Under the pieces are notes generated by a model, which was given only the letters and a program-made list of their open reading frames with translations, searched no databases and had not been told where the DNA came from. Positions 1 to 6,326 of a DNA stretch of 64,000 nt are shown here, in pieces. Numbering within the stretch: position 1 is the first letter of the stretch; each line of letters begins with the position of its first letter. The position numbers and the translations under genes are program-made. The DNA comes from Sulfurihydrogenibium sp. YO3AOP1 (GTDB lineage: Bacteria; Aquificota; Aquificia; Aquificales; Hydrogenothermaceae), in NCBI RefSeq assembly GCF_000020325.1, contig NC_010730.1:1633501-1697500 (forward strand), read 5' to 3'.

Positions 1-16
1 AAAAGTTAGAAAGGAA

Positions 17-139
17 GAAGATTTTTCGCTTCGCTCAGAATGGCACCATAGGGAAATAAAGAAGGAGATTCTTTTATTATTCTCAAAATGATGAAGGTTA
101 ATTAATTTTTAGACTTAGTTAAAATTTTAAATCACTCTC
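17..139. repeat. Type I repeat remnant (two A half-units plus terminal repeat)
   Basis: A degenerate reversed A half-unit lies at 17-46 and a more decayed one at about 61-93. They are followed at 98-139 by the AT-rich type I end (TTAATTAATTTTTAGACTTA, then AAAATTTTAAA and CTCTC). The same end recurs at 18916-18960 and, inverted, at 2632-2670 and 51005-51045. The element may begin before the window. It lies just upstream of the cytochrome c gene. Confidence 0.7.
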
Positions 140-219
140 ATTTTATAGTTGATAAAATTATTAAAAAGTATTATTATTATTCTATAAAAGTTTGGATAAA
201 GTTTGGAGGAAAAAAATAA

Positions 220-777
220 ATGAAAAAATCAAAGTTATTAATGGCAGCTTTATTATCCTCGGCAATAGTATTAACATCTTGCCAAAAGAAAGAAGAGGCT
301 CCAGCAACTGGAGAAGCACAACCTGCTCCTCAACAACAAGCACAGCAACCACAACAACCTGCACAACAAGAACAGCAATCACAACAAGCTACAGAAACTA
401 AGCAAGAAGTAAAAGAAGAAGCTAAGTCACAAGAACAAAAACCAGAGGAGAAAAAAGTAGAGAAAAAGCAAGAGTCAGCTAAACCTAAGGAAGAAGCTAA
501 ACAACAAACAGCTAAAGTAGACGGTGAAGCAATATTTAAATCTAAAGGCTGTACTGCATGCCATCAACCAAACGCAGATACTGTTGGACCAGGATTAAAC
601 AAAATTGCATCTGCATATAAAGGAAATAAAGATGGGTTAGTTAAATTCTTAAACGGTGAAGGAAAAGCAATTGTAGACCCTGCAAAAGAAGCTGTAATGA
701 AACCAAATTTAGAAATTACAAAGAAATTATCTAAGGAAGAAAAAGGAGCATTAGCCGAATTTATTTTAAAACACTAA
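220..777 (+). CDS. Lipoprotein-anchored monohaem cytochrome c
   Basis: A 185-residue exported c-type cytochrome, probably carrying electrons at the periplasmic face of the membrane. Residues 1-21 are a lipoprotein signal with the lipobox LTSC, so Cys21 should be lipidated. Residues about 22-100 are a Gln/Pro then Lys/Glu-rich linker that acts as a tether. The haem domain starts near 101 with CTACH (Cys111, Cys114, His115), then a GPGL motif; Met160 in VMKPN is the likely sixth ligand. The fold resembles small c552/c553 proteins. GGAGG about 12 nt before ATG supports the start. A 40-residue membrane protein follows after 15 nt. The exact redox partner cannot be told. Confidence 0.9.
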   Translation: MKKSKLLMAALLSSAIVLTSCQKKEEAPATGEAQPAPQQQAQQPQQPAQQEQQSQQATETKQEVKEEAKSQEQKPEEKKVEKKQESAKPKEEAKQQTAKVDGEAIFKSKGCTACHQPNADTVGPGLNKIASAYKGNKDGLVKFLNGEGKAIVDPAKEAVMKPNLEITKKLSKEEKGALAEFILKH

Positions 778-792
778 TAGGAGGTGTGAATC

Positions 793-915
793 ATGGAAAT
801 GACATTTGGTGGAATTCCAAGTGCAGAAGTTATTTTATTAGTTTTAATGTTAACTCAGTTGGTTTTCTTATGGGGTTCTATAATGTATAAAATGGGTACA
901 AAAGAAGAAAAATAA
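793..915 (+). CDS. Small single-span membrane protein (40 aa)
   Basis: An ATG at 793 with GGAGGTG 8 nt upstream opens a 40-codon frame ending in TAA at 913-915. The product has a short polar N-terminus (MEMTFGGIPSAE), one hydrophobic segment at about residues 13-32 and a charged tail ending GTKEEK. This is a typical one-span small membrane protein, N-out by the positive-inside rule. It starts 15 nt after the cytochrome c stop, so the two are probably cotranscribed. It may be a small subunit that docks the cytochrome to an oxidase or other complex; that is inference, and I do not recognise a family. Confidence 0.7.
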   Translation: MEMTFGGIPSAEVILLVLMLTQLVFLWGSIMYKMGTKEEK

Positions 916-934
916 GCAAATTTTAGGCTTCATT

Positions 935-972
935 CCCAATCTCTTGAGTTAAAAGAGGTTGGGAGGTTAATT
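935..972 (+). terminator. Probable Rho-independent terminator after the cytochrome operon
   Basis: CCCAATCTCTT (935-945) and AAGAGGTTGGG (953-963) pair with one mismatch around a 7-nt loop, followed by a loose T-rich stretch. It lies 20 bp after the small membrane protein gene. Confidence 0.55.
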
Positions 973-1005
973 TTAATTAATTGATTATAACTAATTCGGA
1001 ACACA

Positions 1006-1201
1006 TTGGACTAGAAATTATAATTTTTATGGAATATAGATAATGGGATCCTTCGGACTTACGTCCTCAGGATGACAAAAAGTGGAAAAAGGCCAATTCA
1101 TAAATTGCTCGTAGACATCGTGCATTAATGGTTGCATTATATGTAATTCTGCAGCCGACGAGGAATTTTATACTTTTACCCAATTTCTCATCTGATGTAT
1201 T
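1006..1201. repeat. Type II repeat element, complete but diverged, with an embedded palindromic repeat
   Basis: From left to right: a decayed GAGAAATT-type terminal repeat near 1006-1022; B half-unit at 1045-1077 (ATCCT/AGGAT stem, GGAC-GTAA-GTCC inner hairpin on the minus strand); a degenerate copy of the CAATTCATGAATTG palindrome at 1092-1112; degenerate A half-unit at 1142-1170; and the other terminal repeat (CAATTTCTCATCTGATGTAT) to 1201. Apart from this element and the terminator, the gap 916-1259 holds nothing I can identify. It separates the cytochrome operon from the dapB operon. Confidence 0.7.
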
Positions 1202-1259
1202 TATTATGTTGAAATTTGACTGAGTTATAACATTTAAAAATATAAGGAGAATATTTATT

Positions 1260-1508
1260 ATGGAAAAAAAAGCTTACGCATTTGTTTTTGCAGGATTTTT
1301 TATAACGGACCAAGATCCACAGGATGTCTTTAATGAAAACATTACAGCTCAAGACATGGAAGAAATTGAAAATCTTATAAAAACAAAGCTATTTAAACCC
1401 GGTGTAGATGTAGCTTTAGCACCATCAATAGTTCCACCACATCAAGCCAATGAATTGTTAAATGAATTTTCAAAAGTAATATTTGGTCAAGGAGAGGTAA
1501 ATGGTTAA
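1260..1508 (+). CDS. Conserved-looking hypothetical protein (82 aa), first gene of the dapB operon
   Basis: A small soluble, acidic protein with no signal peptide or membrane segment. It opens with a beta-like hydrophobic stretch (AYAFVFAGFFI), followed by Asp/Glu-rich helical sequence and a Pro-containing segment (IVPPHQANELL). AAGGAGA lies 8 nt before ATG. Its last 8 nt overlap the dapB start, which argues for translational coupling and for a real gene. I do not recognise the family, and no catalytic motif is visible. Confidence 0.7.
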   Translation: MEKKAYAFVFAGFFITDQDPQDVFNENITAQDMEEIENLIKTKLFKPGVDVALAPSIVPPHQANELLNEFSKVIFGQGEVNG

Positions 1509-2307
1509 TATAGCAATCTCTGGTATTATGGGAAGGATGGGAAGAAAGATTGCAGAATTGGCTTCAGAGGATAAAGATGTAAATATCGTTGCAGGTATAG
1601 AGAATCCCGATTGTGCCCACTTGCATTCAACAGTCGGCGAAATAATCAACAAGGATGTAAAAGCTCCTGTTGTTTCTGATGTTTCTCAAGTAATTGATGC
1701 TTTTGATGTTTTGATTGATTTTGCAAACAATACTGAGGCTGTTTTAGGGCATTTAAGAATTTTAGCAGCAGATAAGAACAAAAAATATGCAGTAATAGGA
1801 ACAACAGGATTTAATGAAAAAGAATTGGAAGAAATAAAACAGCTTTCTCAAGATATGCCAATTGTTTTAGCTCCCAATATGAGCATAGGTGTGAATTTAT
1901 TATTTAAACTTGTAGAACAAGCAGCTAAAACATTAAGAGATAAAGGTTTTGATATTGAAGTTATAGAGATGCATCATAGATATAAAAAAGATGCCCCATC
2001 TGGCACAGCGGTTAAGATTGTGGATATTTTAAAGAAAGCAACAGGAATAGAAAAAGTAGTTTATGGTAGGCAAGGTTTGACAGGTGAAAGAAGTAATAAA
2101 GAGATTGGAGTGTTTGCTCTTAGAGGTGGTGATGTTGTAGGCGAACATACAGTTATCTTTGCTACAATGGGTGAGAGAATAGAATTAACTCATAGAGCTA
2201 CTTCAAGAGACATATTTGCTAAAGGTGCATTAGAAGCTGCGAAATGGATTGTAGGCAAGCCAAATGGTCTTTATGATATGCAAGATGTTTTAGGATTAAA
2301 TGAGTAA
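1501..2307 (+). CDS. dapB: 4-hydroxy-tetrahydrodipicolinate reductase
   Basis: Reduces 4-hydroxy-tetrahydrodipicolinate with NAD(P)H in the diaminopimelate/lysine pathway, in the cytoplasm. At 268 residues it is full length for DapB. The N-terminal Rossmann fold shows GIMGRMGRKIAEL at residues 8-20. GTTGF at about 101-105 contacts the cofactor. The family signature EMHHRYKKDAPSGTA holds the catalytic His pair, the Lys and the substrate-binding SGT. GGAGAGG precedes the ATG, inside the previous gene. It overlaps both neighbours by 8 nt, so the three genes form one operon. Confidence 0.96.
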   Translation: MVNIAISGIMGRMGRKIAELASEDKDVNIVAGIENPDCAHLHSTVGEIINKDVKAPVVSDVSQVIDAFDVLIDFANNTEAVLGHLRILAADKNKKYAVIGTTGFNEKELEEIKQLSQDMPIVLAPNMSIGVNLLFKLVEQAAKTLRDKGFDIEVIEMHHRYKKDAPSGTAVKIVDILKKATGIEKVVYGRQGLTGERSNKEIGVFALRGGDVVGEHTVIFATMGERIELTHRATSRDIFAKGALEAAKWIVGKPNGLYDMQDVLGLNE

Positions 2308-2515
2308 AAATTTATCTTTTTTAACAATAGGTTTACATTTAGTTTCTGGTGTAATAGTAGGGGTTGCCATAGGTTATTTTTTAGATAAATATTTTGGTAC
2401 ATCACCTTACCTAACTATAATTTTCTTTTTTCTTGGTCTTATGGCTGGATTTAAAAATATGTACACTGATGCAAAAAAGTATATTGAAAGTGAAGAGAAA
2501 GAAAACAGAGAATAA
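2300..2515 (+). CDS. AtpZ/AtpI-family membrane protein
   Basis: A 71-residue protein with two membrane segments (about residues 6-26 and 36-54), a Gly-rich first helix (GVIVGVAIGYFLDKYFGT) and a charged C-terminus. The short loop with LDKYFGTSPYLT and the following FLGLMAGFKNMY are typical of AtpZ/AtpI (F0F1-ATPase assembly or Mg2+-linked) proteins. It overlaps dapB by 8 nt. In many bacteria this gene heads the atp operon; here the F1 operon is 42 kb away at 44.7-50.2 kb, so it is uncoupled from it. The family assignment is good; the function in this organism is inferred. Confidence 0.75.
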   Translation: MSKNLSFLTIGLHLVSGVIVGVAIGYFLDKYFGTSPYLTIIFFFLGLMAGFKNMYTDAKKYIESEEKENRE

Positions 2516-2540
2516 AAAGTATAAAATCGTTGCTAATTAA

Positions 2541-2829
2541 AGGGTGATGCAAGAAGATTTTTAAGATTTGAAATTGTAAAAGATCATAATATTATTCTGT
2601 GTTTGTGAGAATTATTTGATTTTTACTTATTGAGAATGCTTTAAAATTTCAACTAAATCTAAAAATTAATTAACTTTTTGATTGTCATTCTGAGCGAAGC
2701 GAAGAATCTCCTTTTTCCTCAATTTTTAAAAGAGGAGATCCTTCGGACTAAAGTCCTCAGGATGACAGTCAAAGGGAAAGTTATATCTACATATACATTC
2801 TATAACTTAAAAAATTTTAGAACACCCTC
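2541..2829. repeat. Type I repeat element, best-preserved copy
   Basis: The core element is 2632-2829. It has a left terminal repeat (GAGAATGCTTTAAAATTT), A half-unit 2683-2710 with the exact GCGAAGC core, a 24-bp spacer, B half-unit 2735-2767 (inner hairpin GGACT-AA-AGTCC), a conserved flank (GTTATATCTACATATACATT) and a right terminal repeat (AAAATTTTAGAACACCCTC), which is the inverse of the left one. A separate fragment of another type I end is at 2541-2575. It fills the gap between the convergent ends of atpZ/I and the Lrp-like gene. Confidence 0.85.
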
Positions 2830-2836
2830 TTGCTTA

Positions 2837-2900
2837 TTTGTCATTCTGCAGCCGAATGAAGAATCTGCTATTTTTATTGAATTTCTCACCTGACGTATTA
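2837..2900. repeat. Type II repeat end with solo A half-unit
   Basis: A variant A half-unit (TTTGTCATTCTGCAGCCGAA, then GAAGAATCTG) is followed by the type II terminal repeat GAATTTCTCACCTGACGTAT. It abuts the type I element, so two kinds of element sit side by side. It ends about 20 bp before the stop of the minus-strand Lrp-like gene. Confidence 0.75.
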
Positions 2901-2920
2901 CCTAAGGTTAACTTCTATTA

Positions 2921-3217
2921 CTATAACTTAACTACCATACAAGTTGTAGCTTTTTTAACACCTGGAATTGGGTTGATATCCTTTATAACAATTCTTCCTA
3001 TTTCGTTTTGGTCTTCACCTACAACATAAACGATTATGTCGTATATGCCGGTTACTACATCTGCGGATTTTACATTTTCTATTGTTGACAATGCTTTTAA
3101 AATATTTGGTATTTCTGGTGGATTTGCTTCAATTAAAACATAGGCAGATGCTGCATTTTTTATTTCTATATCTTTTAAAAGCTCTTCAAAAGCTATTGGC
3201 ATTTCCATTTCTTTCAT
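2921..3217 (-). CDS. Stand-alone Lrp/AsnC ligand-binding (RAM) domain protein
   Basis: A 98-residue protein made of the alpha-beta sandwich that forms the effector-binding half of Lrp/AsnC regulators. Visible features are YVLIEANPPEIPNILKALS, the ENVKSADVVTGIYDIIVYV strand pair and a C-terminal GVKKATTCMVVKL. There is no helix-turn-helix, so it is a domain of the short 'SMART' type that binds amino acids or modulates partners. AGGAGAGAG lies upstream of the chosen ATG; nearby Met4 and Met6 are alternatives. It starts 13 nt after hslU on the same strand and may be cotranscribed with it. Confidence 0.85.
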   Translation of the reverse strand: MKEMEMPIAFEELLKDIEIKNAASAYVLIEANPPEIPNILKALSTIENVKSADVVTGIYDIIVYVVGEDQNEIGRIVIKDINPIPGVKKATTCMVVKL

Positions 3218-3230
3218 AATCTCTCTCCTA

Positions 3231-4595
3231 TTATAATATATATCTTGTTAAATCTTCATTTGTAATCACATTACCAAGTTTTTCTCTAACTAATTTACTA
3301 TCTATCACAATTTTCTGTCCTTTTAAATCTGGTGCATTAAATGAGTAATCTTCCATTATTCTTTCTAATATTGTATGAAGTCTTCTTGCTCCAATGTTTT
3401 CTGTTCTTTCGTTTACTTCTTCTGCTATTTGTGCTATTTCTTGAATTGCATCTTCTGTAAATTCAAGTTCAACACCTTCTGTAGACATTAAAGCTATATA
3501 CTGTTTTATCAATGCATTTTTTGGTTCTGTTAAAATTTTGACAAAATCATCTTTTGTAAGTGCTTTGAGCTCTACTCTTATTGGAAATCTTCCTTGTAAT
3601 TCTGGAATTAAATCTGAAGGTTTTGCTAAATGAAATGCTCCTGCTGCTATAAATAAAATATGGTCTGTTTTGACTGGTCCGTATTTTGTTGAAACAACAG
3701 TTCCTTCTACTATTGGAAGTAAATCTCTTTGCACTCCTTCTCTTGATACATCAGGACCGCTTTTTGATGATCCTCTTGCTGCCACTTTATCAATTTCATC
3801 AATAAATACTATTCCTAAGTTTTCTGCTCTTTTTACTGCTAAGGTTTGGACTTCATCCATATCTATAAGTTTTTCTGCTTCTTCGTTTTCTATAATTTTC
3901 AACGCTTCCTTGACCGTCAATCTTCTTTTTTTTCTTTTTGATGGTCCTAAATTTGAAAATAATTCTTTTAGCTGGCTTTCAATATCTTCAAGACCCGGAA
4001 CAACTACACCTCCAACAACCGCTGAGACTTTTTCTTCTACATCTATTTCTACAACTTTATCATCCAATTGACCGTTTTTTAGCATTTCTCTAAATTTTTC
4101 TCTTGCCGGCGATTCTTCCTCTTCCTCAATAAGTGTTCCATACCTTTTTGGTTTTTTAGGCACTAAATAGTCTAATATCTTTTCTTCTGCTATAGCTTTT
4201 GCCTTTTCTCTTACTTCTTCCATCTTTTCAGCTTTTACCATCTTGAAAGATACGTCAACAAGCTCTCTTATGATAGATTCAACATCTCTTCCAACGTATC
4301 CAACTTCTGTAAATTTTGTTGCTTCTACTTTTATAAATGGTGCTTTTACTAAATTTGCCAGTCTCCTTGCAATTTCAGTTTTACCTACTCCTGTAGGTCC
4401 TATCATAAGTATATTTTTTGGAATTACTTCATCTCTTAGATCTTCTGGTAATTTTTGCCTTCTCCATCTATTTCTAAGCGCTACTGCAACTGCCTTTTTG
4501 GCTTCATACTGACCAACTATGTATTTATTTAGCTCCTCAACTATCTGTTTAGGTGTAAGCTCTTTGTCTATTTCCAATCTGACCTGGTCAACCAA
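3231..4595 (-). CDS. hslU: HslU, ATPase subunit of the HslUV protease
   Basis: AAA+ unfoldase of the HslUV (ClpYQ) protease, which forms a hexamer that feeds substrates to HslV. Its 454 residues are full length. Walker A GPTGVGKT is at 66-73. The I-domain lies at about 110-245, Walker B and the sensor follow ([11 protein letters not shown]), then the arginine-finger region, and the C-terminal tail TRYIL matches the tail that inserts into HslV. The start is a TTG at 4595 with no Shine-Dalgarno sequence; the bases upstream belong to the TnpB element, which seems to have displaced the original ribosome binding site (6319-6326). No hslV is in the window. Confidence 0.95.
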   Translation of the reverse strand: MVDQVRLEIDKELTPKQIVEELNKYIVGQYEAKKAVAVALRNRWRRQKLPEDLRDEVIPKNILMIGPTGVGKTEIARRLANLVKAPFIKVEATKFTEVGYVGRDVESIIRELVDVSFKMVKAEKMEEVREKAKAIAEEKILDYLVPKKPKRYGTLIEEEEESPAREKFREMLKNGQLDDKVVEIDVEEKVSAVVGGVVVPGLEDIESQLKELFSNLGPSKRKKRRLTVKEALKIIENEEAEKLIDMDEVQTLAVKRAENLGIVFIDEIDKVAARGSSKSGPDVSREGVQRDLLPIVEGTVVSTKYGPVKTDHILFIAAGAFHLAKPSDLIPELQGRFPIRVELKALTKDDFVKILTEPKNALIKQYIALMSTEGVELEFTEDAIQEIAQIAEEVNERTENIGARRLHTILERIMEDYSFNAPDLKGQKIVIDSKLVREKLGNVITNEDLTRYIL

Positions 4596-6261
4596 ACTGT
4601 ATAAAACTACAGCTTGGGTTGGGGTATTTGTATTCCGCCATTTCAGACACTTCCGACCCCAACAGGCGGTATTTTGGAAGTGTCATAGTCCCTGTACCAA
4701 GTACAGGAGCTAACCTATTAGCCACTACTGTCCAATCCTTTGAAACGATTACACGCTTCAAAGGAGAAAGATCTCTATACGATCTTTCAAAACAGCAGAA
4801 GGCTAAGGCTATGGAAAGAACTTGCCAGCTTTTATGTCTACCTGTAAGTAAGCCCCTCACCTGTTCCTTCCATTGGTTGACAGGTTGTTGGGAAGATGAC
4901 TCGCTCTTTCCACTTTCTAAACGTGAGACGTGAGATGTGAGAAGTGAGACGTGTTGTTGTAGTATTTTTAGGTTTTTTCTTAATTTTGCTAATGTGCTTT
5001 TTAGTTTATTTCTCTTGTATTCGTTTTTCTCTTCTTTTAGTTTTTGTTTTAGTTTTTTAATGTTATCTTCAATTTTTGCTATAGTGTATGATAGAAAATC
5101 AGTATCATTTAAAAGTTCTTTGTAATTCTTTGGTAATTTCTCTTTAAATCCCAACCCTCTCCTTGCTATTACGTAAGCTCCTGCTATATCTTTATCTATG
5201 TTGTATTGTGGCGAGTATTTTAGTTTTCCTATTGCTGATGTATATGCAGGATTGACTTTTCTTATTTCTATCCCGTTTCTTTTTGCTAATATTTCTATTT
5301 TGTCTAATAATCTTTTATAGCTCCATTTCTGTAATCTAATTCTTAACTTTGCAAATCCATCTCCTCTTTTACCTTTTGGTAGTTTATTTAAATTTTCGAT
5401 AGCGATAGCTTTATTCTCTTTTTTTGCTATCTTTATTATCTTGTGTGCTATCTGCCATTCTAAGTATTGTCTTTTTTCTGAGCTAACATCTAATAATTCA
5501 TTTAAACTAATGCTTTGATATTTCTCTAAATTGCCATCTTTACTTGTAAAAGATAGTGCAAGATGAAATGGATATGCGTTTACATCTATGCCTATAATAC
5601 CATTGTCTCTTTTGATTGTAATAGGTGGTATTTTCTCTTCTATGGATATAAAAGCGTATATTTTGCTGTTTTTTGTTTTTAATCTAACACTATACGCAAA
5701 CCATTCATCTGTCTGATATGCATTTTCTAACATAAACACAAAATCTATCCATTTATCTTTTTCCCTTTTAACGCTTCTAATTACTCTTGCGTAGATATAT
5801 TGTCTATCTCCTGTGTTTATTCTCAAGTAAAGCTCATTATTAATCCGCTGAAATCTTAAATTTAGATTTCCTTGCTTTGATTTATCTCCTCTTGAATATA
5901 AATTTCCCTGCCTGCTTTCTTTCCATCTTGCTTTTAACTTTTTTCTTCTTTTTCCTGTTAAATGATTTCTCTTTAATTGCTCAAATAATTTTCTTGAACC
6001 AAATATAAGTTTCTTTGGATTTTGATGTCTTTCTTTACATGACGTGATTGTTGACTGTGCTAAAAATATAGCATCATCTGAATATCTTGTGTTTATGTTA
6101 AATAGTTTTGATAAATATTTTTTCAAATCTTTTCTTTTCTTGCCTTCTAACAATCTTTGATATGCATATCTCATAGCAGATGAAAATCTACGCATTAAAT
6201 CTAATACAGCTTTTTTATCTTGCGTATTTTGAAATTCAAGCAGACATTGAAGTGTTATCAT
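4588..6261 (-). CDS. tnpB: TnpB-related RuvC-like nuclease of the IS200/IS605 group
   Basis: A 557-codon frame. Residues 1-210 form the N-terminal domain. The RuvC-like core has [16 protein letters not shown] (Asp226), [10 protein letters not shown] (Glu289) and [12 protein letters not shown] followed by [14 protein letters not shown] (Asp356/358). The CxxC zinc ribbon usual between the last two motifs is absent, as in the 'TnpB-related' subgroup. Residues 385-435 are a Lys-rich coiled coil. From about 437 the sequence is protein-unlike ([14 protein letters not shown] and onward) and probably represents RNA-scaffold DNA read in frame; the functional protein may end near 436 without a stop of its own. 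TGA overlaps the hslU start by 8 nt. No tnpA is present. Confidence 0.8.
   Translation of the reverse strand: MITLQCLLEFQNTQDKKAVLDLMRRFSSAMRYAYQRLLEGKKRKDLKKYLSKLFNINTRYSDDAIFLAQSTITSCKERHQNPKKLIFGSRKLFEQLKRNHLTGKRRKKLKARWKESRQGNLYSRGDKSKQGNLNLRFQRINNELYLRINTGDRQYIYARVIRSVKREKDKWIDFVFMLENAYQTDEWFAYSVRLKTKNSKIYAFISIEEKIPPITIKRDNGIIGIDVNAYPFHLALSFTSKDGNLEKYQSISLNELLDVSSEKRQYLEWQIAHKIIKIAKKENKAIAIENLNKLPKGKRGDGFAKLRIRLQKWSYKRLLDKIEILAKRNGIEIRKVNPAYTSAIGKLKYSPQYNIDKDIAGAYVIARRGLGFKEKLPKNYKELLNDTDFLSYTIAKIEDNIKKLKQKLKEEKNEYKRNKLKSTLAKLRKNLKILQQHVSLLTSHVSRLESGKSESSSQQPVNQWKEQVRGLLTGRHKSWQVLSIALAFCCFERSYRDLSPLKRVIVSKDWTVVANRLAPVLGTGTMTLPKYRLLGSEVSEMAEYKYPNPSCSFIQFG
4598..4960 (-). ncRNA. Candidate TnpB guide-RNA (omega/reRNA) scaffold overlapping the 3' end of tnpB
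   Basis: The 3' third of the tnpB frame is dense in potential RNA structure. There are perfect hairpins at 4766-4788 (GAAAGATC/GATCTTTC), 4737-4764 (CCTTTGAA/TTCAAAGG) and 4691-4707 (CCTGTAC/GTACAGG). Three interleaved stems follow near the 3' end: 4618-4624 with 4657-4663 (GTTGGGG/CCCCAAC), 4635-4639 with 4665-4669 (CCGCC/GGCGG) and 4646-4654 with 4676-4684 (GACACTTCC/GGAAGTGTC). TnpB guide RNAs are known to be encoded across the tnpB 3' end and right end of the element, with pseudoknots, and their guide is the adjoining flank. Here the guide would be the 5' end of hslU. Boundaries are estimates. Confidence 0.5.
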
Positions 6262-6316
6262 TTCTCAATCTCTACCATTTTACTTTACACTTTTTTACAG
6301 AAAATAGCAACTGTTG
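4600..6316 (-). mobile_element. IS200/IS605-type element with lone tnpB, inserted between acs and hslU
   Basis: The element lies between the acs stop (6325) and the hslU start (4595). Neither end can be fixed exactly. The left end must be within 6262-6320, where TTCAC (6316-6320, minus strand) would suit a TnpB target-adjacent motif. The right end must lie just upstream of 4595. Elements of this group insert without target duplication, and none is visible. No TnpA is encoded, so it could move only in trans. The orientation is the same as acs and hslU. Confidence 0.65.
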
Positions 6317-6318
6317 TG

Positions 6319-6326
6319 AACCTCCT
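6319..6326 (-). promoter_or_regulatory. Orphan Shine-Dalgarno sequence, probably the original hslU ribosome binding site
   Basis: The minus strand reads AGGAGGTT overlapping the acs stop codon. No credible frame begins within reach: the next start gives 12 codons, and tnpB begins about 58 nt further on. If the TnpB element is removed, this motif falls at an ordinary distance from the hslU TTG. This is inference from spacing. Confidence 0.6.

Noticed and set aside
192-401. Plus-strand frame rich in Thr/Ser over the cytochrome linker
   Set aside because: It is a shadow of the Gln/Pro-rich linker of the cytochrome gene; codon content is low-complexity and there is no ribosome binding site.
2678-2893. 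Open frame of 71 codons on the plus strand
   Set aside because: It is made entirely of A and B half-unit sequence (VILSEAKNL type translation), which stays open by chance in many copies.
2632-2900. CRISPR array
   Set aside because: The repeated units occur in both orientations, at unequal spacing and singly across the whole window. There are no regular spacers and no cas genes.
2541-2900. A and B half-units as plain Rho-independent terminators
   Set aside because: The hairpins lack consistent U-tracts, occur upstream of genes as well as downstream, and carry conserved ends. A secondary termination role cannot be excluded, but it does not explain the structure.
4581-4597. GACC-T-GGTC palindrome at the hslU start as an operator
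   Set aside because: A 9-bp inverted repeat can arise by chance, and there is no second copy or regulator to support it.
4619-4933. Plus-strand 104-codon frame opposite the tnpB 3' region
   Set aside because: Antisense to a structured RNA-like segment. No ribosome binding site and no recognisable protein; better explained as a by-product.
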